A stretch of 64,000 bases of DNA from assembly GCF_043575855.1 (NCBI RefSeq), contig NZ_CP144375.1, positions 3,472,001 through 3,536,000 on the forward strand. The letters run 5' to 3'. Under the pieces are notes generated by a model. That model was given only the letters and a program-made list of their open reading frames with translations. It searched no databases and was not told where the DNA came from. How positions within the stretch are numbered: the stretch's first letter is position 1; every line of letters starts with the position of its first letter. The translations under genes were made by a program, and so were the position numbers. Shown here piece by piece: positions 56,941 through 64,000 of the stretch. This stretch comes from Kutzneria buriramensis (GTDB lineage: Bacteria > Actinomycetota > Actinomycetes > Mycobacteriales > Pseudonocardiaceae).

Positions 56941-57048
56941 TCAGCCCTTGAAGAGCTGCACCACCTTGATGAAAAGCTGGACGAGGCCGTAGGTGAACGG
57001 CGCGGCGACCCAGAGCCAGGCGACCACCATGAGCGCGCTGCGGTTCAC
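56941..57048 (-). CDS. MFS transporter small subunit
   Basis: A 35-residue single-helix protein (NRSALMVVAWLWVAAPFTYG) whose GTG overlaps the TGA of the transporter gene (GTGA). Very short proteins of this form accompany OFA-type MFS carriers in many actinomycetes. Confidence 0.75.
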   Translation of the reverse strand: MNRSALMVVAWLWVAAPFTYGLVQLFIKVVQLFKG

Positions 57049-58400
57049 TTCGCGTCCACCTCCTGGGCGGCCGGCGCGTCCGAACCCGCGACCGGCTCGT
57101 GGAACTTGCTGTCGACCGGCCGGATCAGCTCGTTGGCGACGAAGCCGACGATCAGGAGGCCGATCATGATGTAGAAGGACAGCGCGTACAGCGCCGGCCC
57201 GGACTTGCCGGCGGCGTGCTGCGCGTCGGCGATGCCGTCGATGATCAGCGGCCCGGCCACGCCGGCCACCGACCACGCGGTGAGCAGCCGGCCGTGGATG
57301 GCGCCGACCTGGTACGTGCCGAACAGGTCGCGCAGGTAGGCCGGCACGGTGGCGAAACCGCCGCCGTAGAAGGAAAGGATCAGGCAGGCGGCCAGCACGA
57401 ACACGATCTTGGCGGAGCCGCCGGCCGTCACCAGGATCAGGTACAGCAACGCGCCGACACCCAGGTAGATGCGGTACATGTTCTTGCGGCCGATGGCGTC
57501 CGAGGTGGACGACCACACGAACCGGCCGAGCATGTTGGTCAGCGACAGCAGCGCCACGAAGCCGGCGGCGGGGGCCGGGCTCACCTTGAAGAAGTCGACG
57601 ATCATCGGCGACGCCTTCTCCAGGATGCCGATGCCCGCGGTCACGTTCAGGCAGAGCACCAGCCACAACAGCCAGAACTGCGGAGTCTTGATGGCGTTGC
57701 GGGCCGACACGTTGTTGGTAGTGATCAGCTTGTGCGAAGTGGCCATCGACGGGTCCCAGCCGGCCGGCTTCCAGCCGTCGGCCGGCACCCGCACCAGGAA
57801 GACACCCATCGCCATGAAGATCGCGTACACCACGCCGTGCACCGCGAAGGTCTCCGCGATGCCCGAGGTGGTGGTGCCGAAGCCGGCCAGCATGGCCGTC
57901 GACCAGGGTGACGCGATCAACGCTCCGCCGCCGAAGCCCATGATCGCGATACCGGTGGCCATGCCCGGGCGGTCCGGGAACCACTTGATCAGCGTGGACA
58001 CCGGCGAGATGTAGCCGATGCCCAGGCCGATGCCGCCGACCAGGCCGTAGCCCACGACGACCAGCCAGAACTGCGACGTCGCCACGCCCAGCGCGGCGAT
58101 GAGGAACCCGGCGCCGAACGCGACGGATGACACCGCCATCGCCCACCGCGGTCCGTTGCGTTCGACGAGCGTGCCGCCGAATGCCGCCGACAGGCCCAGC
58201 ATGACGATCGCGAGCTGGAACGGCAGGCCGCTCTGCACCCCGTTCAGGTGCAGGGCCTTCTCCAGCGGCGTCTTGAAGACGCTCCACGCGTAGGCCTGTC
58301 CGATCGACAGGTGCACGGCCAGCGCGGACGGCGGCACCAGCCAGCGGCTCCACCCGTCGGGCGCGATCGTGCGCGAGCGATCAAGGACCCCGAGTCCCAT
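57045..58400 (-). CDS. OFA-family MFS transporter (oxalate/formate antiporter type)
   Basis: A 451-residue carrier with 12 hydrophobic segments. The first has LAVHLSIGQAYAWSVFKTPL, the family hallmark of OFA carriers; others are GYGLVGGIGLGIGYISPVST, WFPDRPGMATGIAIMGFGGG and LLSLTNMLGRFVWSSTSDAI. ATG 58400 follows GGGAGGG by 8 bases. With the FdhF/YdeP enzyme and FdhD nearby it suggests uptake or exchange of formate or oxalate. It is divergent from fdhD. Confidence 0.88.
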   Translation of the reverse strand: MGLGVLDRSRTIAPDGWSRWLVPPSALAVHLSIGQAYAWSVFKTPLEKALHLNGVQSGLPFQLAIVMLGLSAAFGGTLVERNGPRWAMAVSSVAFGAGFLIAALGVATSQFWLVVVGYGLVGGIGLGIGYISPVSTLIKWFPDRPGMATGIAIMGFGGGALIASPWSTAMLAGFGTTTSGIAETFAVHGVVYAIFMAMGVFLVRVPADGWKPAGWDPSMATSHKLITTNNVSARNAIKTPQFWLLWLVLCLNVTAGIGILEKASPMIVDFFKVSPAPAAGFVALLSLTNMLGRFVWSSTSDAIGRKNMYRIYLGVGALLYLILVTAGGSAKIVFVLAACLILSFYGGGFATVPAYLRDLFGTYQVGAIHGRLLTAWSVAGVAGPLIIDGIADAQHAAGKSGPALYALSFYIMIGLLIVGFVANELIRPVDSKFHEPVAGSDAPAAQEVDAK

Positions 58401-58548
58401 CTCCACTGCCCTCCCAGATAGTTGAGAATGGAACCTATTGGGATCGAGTGTGACTCGGCACGACCGAGTGGCGCACGTAACGACGAACGGCAGTCTTGAC
58501 GCGCCGAACGGAATGAAGCGAAGACTTACGAAACTAGGAGGTTCCGTA

Positions 58549-59373
<825 letters not shown>

Positions 59374-59829
59374 CCACGAGCACGTCGCACGCAAACCACC
59401 CCAGCAGCGAAATCGAGAAGTTCGCCCACCCCCCTGCTCCCCGACGAAGCCGTGCAGGCCAACCACCCCCGAGCTCTCCGACGACATCGAGAAGTTCACA
59501 CGCAATCCAGCCCGCCGTCGAAGTCGAGCAGGTCGTCGAAGAACGCGGCCAGCCGCGAGTTCGACCAACTCGACCTTCGGCGACTTCAACCACCGGCGAC
59601 ATCGATCTCCGGCGACATCGATCTCCGGCGACATCGAGCATCCTGGCGAAGTCGGAGCCGTCGGCGCGGTTGAGCAGGTCGACCACCGGCGCTGTTTCGT
59701 CGACACACTCCAAAGTGGTTGTGAACTCAGTTCACAGGCGACTCACCGGCGATCGGCCGCCTGCGTGTCGTCGGTCTGCGGCTCGAACGTCACATCAGAC
59801 CCGCGGACGCCGCTGACTAGGGTTGAACC
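59374..59829. repeat. Non-coding gap with a 16-bp tandem repeat
   Basis: No frame here is convincing. A 16-bp unit CCGGCGACATCGATCT is repeated 2.8 times at 59593-59637. Related pieces such as ATCGAGAAGTTC occur twice further left (about 59411 and 59487). The stretch may be a decayed repeat gene on the minus strand or plain intergenic repeat DNA. Confidence 0.5.
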
Positions 59830-61230
59830 ATGAGCACACACTTCGACGTCGTGGTGGTGGGGGCCGGTCCCGGCGGGTACGTCGCGGCGATCCGGGCGGC
59901 GCAGCTGGGGCTGCGGACGGCGATCATCGAGGACCGGTACTGGGGCGGCGTCTGCCTGAACGTGGGCTGCATCCCGTCCAAGGCCCTGCTGCGCAACGCC
60001 GAACTGGCGCACCTGCTGACCGGCGAGGCCGAGGCCTTCGGCATCCATGCCGAGGGCGGCATCACGCTCGACTACGGCGCCGCGTTCCAGCGCAGCCGCA
60101 AGGTCGCGGACGGCCGGGTCAAGGGCGTCCACTTCCTGATGAAGAAGAACAAGATCCAGCAGTTCTTCGGCTGGGGCACGTTCACCGACGCCAACACGAT
60201 CCAGGTGGCGCTCACCGACGGCGGCCGGGAAACGGTCACGTTCGACCACTGCATCCTCGCGACCGGCGCGACCACCCGGCTGCTGCCGGGCACGAAGCTG
60301 TCCGAGCGGGTCGTCACCTACGAGGAGCAGATCCTCAGCGACAAGCTGCCCGGCAGCATCGTCATCGCCGGCGCCGGTGCGATCGGCGTCGAGTTCGCGT
60401 ACGTGATGCACGGCTACGGCGTCGACGTCACCATCGTCGAGTTCCTCGACCGGCCCGTCCCGCTCGAGGACGAGGAGGTCTCGGCCGAGCTGGCCAAGCG
60501 CTACCGCAAGCTCGGCATCAAGGTGCTTACCTCCACCCGGGTCGACGCGATCGACGATTCCGGCGAGAAGGTCCGGGTCACCGTCACCAAGGACGGCCAG
60601 CAGCAGGTGCTGGAGGCCGACAAGGTGCTGCAGGCAATCGGCTTCCAGCCGCGGACCCAGGGCTACGGCCTGGAGAACACCGGCGTCCGGTTGACCGAGC
60701 GCGGCGCCGTCGACATCGACGCCCGCGGTCGCACGAACGTGCCGCACATCTTCGCGATCGGTGACGTCACCGCGAAGCTGATGCTGGCGCACGCCGCCGA
60801 GTCGATGGGCATCGTCGCCGCCGAGACGATCGCCGGCGCGGAGACCATGGAGCTGGACTTCGTGATGATCCCTCGCGCCACCTTCTGCCAGCCGCAGATC
60901 GCCAGCTTCGGCTACACCCAGAAGCAGGCCGAGGAGAAGGGCTTCGACGTCAAGGTCGCCAAGTTCCCGTTCACCGCGAACGGCAAGGCGCACGGCCTGG
61001 GCGAGCCCGGCGGCTTTGTGAAGCTGATCGCCGACGCCAAGTACGGCGAGCTGCTCGGCGCGCACATGATCGGTCCGGAGGTCACCGAACTGCTGCCGGA
61101 ACTGACGCTGGCTCAGCAGTGGGACCTGACCGTCAACGAGGTCGCCCGCAACGTGCACGCGCACCCCACGCTCAGCGAGGCCGTCAAGGAAGCCGTCCAC
61201 GGCCTCGCCGGCCACATGATCAACTTCTGA
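59830..61230 (+). CDS. lpd: Dihydrolipoyl dehydrogenase (E3)
   Basis: A 466-residue flavoenzyme that reoxidises lipoamide in 2-oxoacid dehydrogenase complexes. It has the FAD loop VVVVGAGPGGYVAAIRAAQL, the redox pair GGVCLNVGCIPSKALL, the NAD loop IVIAGAGAIGVEFAYVMHGY, IFAIGDVTAKLMLAHAAESM and the C-terminal His-Glu region HAHPTLSEAVKEAVH. ATG 59830. Confidence 0.94.
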   Translation: MSTHFDVVVVGAGPGGYVAAIRAAQLGLRTAIIEDRYWGGVCLNVGCIPSKALLRNAELAHLLTGEAEAFGIHAEGGITLDYGAAFQRSRKVADGRVKGVHFLMKKNKIQQFFGWGTFTDANTIQVALTDGGRETVTFDHCILATGATTRLLPGTKLSERVVTYEEQILSDKLPGSIVIAGAGAIGVEFAYVMHGYGVDVTIVEFLDRPVPLEDEEVSAELAKRYRKLGIKVLTSTRVDAIDDSGEKVRVTVTKDGQQQVLEADKVLQAIGFQPRTQGYGLENTGVRLTERGAVDIDARGRTNVPHIFAIGDVTAKLMLAHAAESMGIVAAETIAGAETMELDFVMIPRATFCQPQIASFGYTQKQAEEKGFDVKVAKFPFTANGKAHGLGEPGGFVKLIADAKYGELLGAHMIGPEVTELLPELTLAQQWDLTVNEVARNVHAHPTLSEAVKEAVHGLAGHMINF

Positions 61231-61320
61231 GGGAGGGCCGACCGTCCCGGAAGGTCGGTCCTGGGCTCGGGACCCGGGAGCTGGTCAAGCCCGGTCCAGG
61301 CCCCGCCGATTCCGAGCCGA

Positions 61321-61381
61321 GACAACGCCCGACCAGGCCACGCGAGTCGCACACCGCGACAACGCCCCACCAGGCCACGCG
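61321..61381. repeat. 24-bp direct repeat in the lpd-clpX gap
   Basis: GACAACGCCC.ACCAGGCCACGCG occurs at 61321-61344 and 61358-61381 with one mismatch. The whole gap 61231-61622 (392 bases) has no gene I can support; it is G/C-rich and repetitive, with a clpX terminator at its right end. Confidence 0.6.
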
Positions 61382-61566
61382 GGGTCGCGGGCCGGACCGG
61401 CACAGGTCTCGGGCGGCGTACCAAGCAGCGCCGGACCGGACCCGCGGCCACCGGCCACGGGGACCGCGGCCCGCGGGCCGCGGTCGACCGGAAGGCCGCC
61501 GGCCGCGAAGGGACCGGGAGCTGCGGGTCACAGTCCGCGCCGGCACCGATCTCCGTCACGAACGCG

Positions 61567-61600
61567 AAGGCCCGCCCACCGAAATCGGTGGGCGGGCCTT
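61567..61600 (-). terminator. Terminator of clpX
   Basis: A perfect 16-bp stem, AAGGCCCGCCCACCGA (61567-61582) with 61585-61600, around AA. It lies 23 bases past the clpX stop. Confidence 0.8.
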
Positions 61601-61622
61601 CGGGTGTCTGCGGTACTGAGCG

Positions 61623-62903
61623 TCAGGCCGACTTCTCGCGGCGCTCGCGGCGGCTGGGCTGCCGGGCGACGATGGTCGGGTTGACGTTCTCCCGGACGGT
61701 CTGCTCGGTGATGACCACCTTGGCGACGTCGGTGCGGCTGGGGATGTCGTACATCACCGGCAGCAGCACCTCCTCCATGATGGCGCGCAGGCCCCGGGCA
61801 CCGGTGCCGCGCAGGATCGCCTGGTCGGCGACGGCCTCGAGCGCGGTCTTGGTGAACTCCAGCTCGACGCCGTCCATCTCGAACAGCTTCTGGTACTGCT
61901 TCACCATCGCGTTGCGGGGCTCGGTGAGGATCTTGACCAGGGACGGCTTGTCCAGGTTGGTCACGCTGGCCACGACGGGCAGGCGGCCGATGAACTCGGG
62001 GATCAGGCCGAACTTGATCAGGTCCTCGGGCATGGTGTCGCCGAAGATGTCGGACGACTCCATCTCGGCCTTGGAGCGGATCTCGGCGCCGAAGCCGAGG
62101 CTGCGCTTGCCGACCCGGTCCTGGATGATGCGCTCGAGCCCGGCGAACGCCCCGGCCACGATGAACAGCACGTTCGTGGTGTCGATCTGGATGAATTCCT
62201 GGTGCGGGTGCTTGCGTCCGCCCTGCGGCGGCACGCTGGCGGTGGTGCCCTCCAGGATCTTCAGCAGCGCCTGCTGCACGCCCTCGCCGGAGACGTCCCG
62301 CGTGATCGACGGGTTTTCACTCTTCCGAGCGATTTTGTCGACCTCGTCGATGTAGATGATGCCGGTCTCGGCCCGCTTGACGTCGTAGTCGGCGGCCTGG
62401 ATCAGCTTGAGCAGGATGTTCTCGACGTCCTCGCCGACGTACCCGGCCTCGGTGAGCGCGGTGGCGTCGGCGATGGCGAACGGCACGTTGAGCAGCTTGG
62501 CCAGGGTCTGCGCCAGGTAGGTCTTGCCGCAGCCGGTGGGCCCCAGCATCAGGATGTTGGACTTGGCGAGCTCGACGCCGTCGTCCCGGCCGTCCCGGTT
62601 TCGGTCCCCGGCCTGGATCCGCTTGTAGTGGTTGTAGACCGCCACCGACAGCGTGCGCTTGGCATCGTCCTGACCGATCACGTACTGGTCGAGGAAGTCG
62701 TGGATCTCGGCCGGCTTGGGCAGCTCGTCCAGCTTGACGTCGCCCGCCTCGGCCAGCTCCTCCTCGATGATCTCGTTGCAGAGGTCGATGCATTCATCGC
62801 AGATATACACGCCTGGACCGGCGATGAGCTTCTTCACCTGCTTCTGGCTCTTCCCGCAGAAGGAGCACTTCAGCAGGTCTCCGCCGTCACCGATACGCGC
62901 CAT
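61623..62903 (-). CDS. clpX: ATP-dependent Clp protease ATP-binding subunit ClpX
   Basis: A 426-residue AAA+ unfoldase. It has the N-terminal zinc domain (LKCSFCGKSQ, CDECIDLC), Walker A LGPTGCGKTYLAQ, pore loop GYVGEDVEN, Walker B GIIYIDEVDKIAR and sensor regions (LLKILEGTTASVPPQGGRKH). ATG 62903. It works with ClpP, encoded just upstream. The adjoining gap 62904-63111 holds no gene. Confidence 0.95.
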   Translation of the reverse strand: MARIGDGGDLLKCSFCGKSQKQVKKLIAGPGVYICDECIDLCNEIIEEELAEAGDVKLDELPKPAEIHDFLDQYVIGQDDAKRTLSVAVYNHYKRIQAGDRNRDGRDDGVELAKSNILMLGPTGCGKTYLAQTLAKLLNVPFAIADATALTEAGYVGEDVENILLKLIQAADYDVKRAETGIIYIDEVDKIARKSENPSITRDVSGEGVQQALLKILEGTTASVPPQGGRKHPHQEFIQIDTTNVLFIVAGAFAGLERIIQDRVGKRSLGFGAEIRSKAEMESSDIFGDTMPEDLIKFGLIPEFIGRLPVVASVTNLDKPSLVKILTEPRNAMVKQYQKLFEMDGVELEFTKTALEAVADQAILRGTGARGLRAIMEEVLLPVMYDIPSRTDVAKVVITEQTVRENVNPTIVARQPSRRERREKSA

Positions 62904-63111
62904 GACCGCTGACCTCTGTCCCCTCCGGTGATCCGACTGGCGCCGGGTCACCTGGCTGTCACGATGGCTCGACCCACTCCGATGGGTCTCGCACGTTCTC
63001 CACGACGGTACCCGCCCGCGATGGCGAGCGGGAGGACCAGCGTGCCCCGACCGTGTCGAACCAGCCGATTACTAGCCGAATTCGGCGTGTCGGCCGGGGC
63101 GGCGGCCCGGT

Positions 63112-63741
63112 TCAGCTCTGCGCGGACAGCTTCCGGTACGGCAGCACCTCGTCGACGATGCCGTAGGCCCGGGCCTCCTCGGCGGTGAGGATCTTGTCCC
63201 GGTCGATGTCCTCGGCCACCTGGTCGGGCGTCTTGTTGGTGTGCCGGGCCAGCGTGGTCTCCAGGGCGCGGCGCACCCGCTGGATCTCGTTGGCCTGGAT
63301 CTCCAGGTCGGAGACCTGGCCGTAGAGGCCCTCGGTGGCGGGCTGGTGAATCAGGATGCGCGAGTTCGGCAGCGCGCGGCGCTTGCCGGGGGTGCCCGCG
63401 GCGAGCAGCACGGCGGCGGCCGAGGCGGCCTGGCCCAGGCACACGGTCACGATGTCGGGACGCACGTACTGCATGGTGTCGTAGATCGCCATGAGCGAGG
63501 TGAACGAGCCGCCGGGCGAGTTGATGTACATGATGATGTCGCGGTCGGGGTCGACCGACTCCAGGTACAGCAGCTGCGCCATCACGTCGTTGGCGGACGC
63601 GTCGTCGATCTGCACGCCGAGGAAGATGATGCGCTCCTCGAACAGCTTGTTGTAGGGGTTGGACTCCTTGACCCCGTAGCTGGTGCGCTCGACGAACGAC
63701 GGCAGCACGTAGCGGGACTGGAGTGGCTGGTACTGGCTCAC
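63112..63741 (-). CDS. clpP: ATP-dependent Clp protease proteolytic subunit, ClpP2-like
   Basis: A 209-residue serine protease with Ser107 in CLGQAASAAAVLLAAG and His132 in ILIHQP. The N-terminus (RYVLPSFVERTSYGVKESNP) is that of actinobacterial ClpP2 rather than ClpP1. GTG 63741 has GGAG six bases upstream. In most actinomycetes clpP1 lies between tig and clpP2; here tig ends right upstream, so clpP1 is not at this place. Confidence 0.93.
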   Translation of the reverse strand: MSQYQPLQSRYVLPSFVERTSYGVKESNPYNKLFEERIIFLGVQIDDASANDVMAQLLYLESVDPDRDIIMYINSPGGSFTSLMAIYDTMQYVRPDIVTVCLGQAASAAAVLLAAGTPGKRRALPNSRILIHQPATEGLYGQVSDLEIQANEIQRVRRALETTLARHTNKTPDQVAEDIDRDKILTAEEARAYGIVDEVLPYRKLSAQS

Positions 63742-63852
63742 TGAGGACTCCTGGCGTCGCTTGTCGCTTGGTCGAGCTGGCGGGCCGGGCCCCATTGTCC
63801 CGGTGGACTGTCCCGGCGGGCTGGCCCGCGGCTGGCTTGCTTCCGACTTTAA

Positions 63853-63894
63853 CGAACGCGGGCGGCGCCGACGCTGCGACGCCGCCCGCGTTCG
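63853..63894 (-). terminator. Terminator of tig
   Basis: A perfect 15-bp stem, CGAACGCGGGCGGCG (63853-63867) with 63880-63894, 10 bases past the tig stop, so clpP has its own promoter. Confidence 0.8.
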
Positions 63895-63903
63895 CTCAGG
63901 GCG

Positions 63904-64000
63904 TCACTCCTGCTCGGCGGCCTCGTCGGCGGCGGCCTCAGCGGCCGGGGCGGCCGGCGCGCCGAACAGTTCGTCGAGGTCGACGGTGTTGCCGGAGGCG
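63904..64000 (-). CDS. tig: Trigger factor, C-terminal end (partial)
   Basis: The last 31 codons of a minus-strand gene run in from the window edge: ASGNTVDLDELFG, then an Ala/Glu-rich tail ending at TGA 63904-63906. This is the typical end of actinobacterial trigger factor, which normally precedes clpP. The call rests on a short fragment and gene order. Confidence 0.7.
   Translation of the reverse strand, partial: ASGNTVDLDELFGAPAAPAAEAAADEAAEQE

Noticed and set aside
59743..61215. A 490-residue minus-strand frame over lpd
   Set aside because: Antisense shadow of a firm dihydrolipoyl dehydrogenase gene.

Overview
The window is high-GC DNA from an actinomycete, most likely Pseudonocardiales (GTG and TTG starts are common; the gene orders tig-clpP-clpX and valS-folC-DUF4233-ndk are typical of actinobacteria). 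It consists of two chromosomal flanks and one complete-looking prophage of about 42.7 kb (2921-45579). I cannot name the genus.

Host left flank (1-2920): a DrrA/DrrB-like ABC exporter (one ATPase, two permeases, minus strand), a large nested inverted repeat, and the 3' part of the chromosomal ndk gene. Host right flank (45580-64000): the 5' part of the same ndk, a secreted-type membrane protein, DUF4233, folC, two unlike valS genes in tandem, a formate/oxalate-type set (FdhF/YdeP oxidoreductase, fdhD, OFA-family transporter with its tiny partner), lpd, clpX, one clpP and the end of tig.

Prophage: a large serine integrase at the right end has split ndk in codon 56. The crossover dinucleotide can be read from the two junctions. 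Just inside the left end the prophage carries a full-length ndk of its own, nearly identical to the host gene but recoded around the attachment core. From left to right the prophage holds: a minus-strand HTH / HD-nucleotidase / ndk group; a graspetide (ATP-grasp RiPP) cluster with precursor, ATP-grasp ligase and PIMT-like methyltransferase; an XRE repressor / ImmA protease / membrane-protein group facing the early replication genes across four CAAC-N4-GTTG operators; a minus-strand early group with a start-associated repeat before three genes; then HNH, PAPS-reductase-like protein, terminases, portal, MuF-like protein, scaffold, SU10-type capsid, head-tail and tail genes (including a GGGAAAC frameshift site), tape measure, minor tail proteins, GH25-LysM lysin, holin and integrase. 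This is a temperate siphovirus.

The late module contains inserted minus-strand genes of host-regulator type: an STAS anti-anti-sigma protein, a GAF-ANTAR antiterminator, and several unknown or membrane proteins. My main candidates for something new are the self-repairing ndk insertion with a recoded att core, the prophage-borne graspetide cluster, and the STAS/ANTAR genes embedded in a phage structural operon. All function calls rest on reading the sequence; no database search was run.
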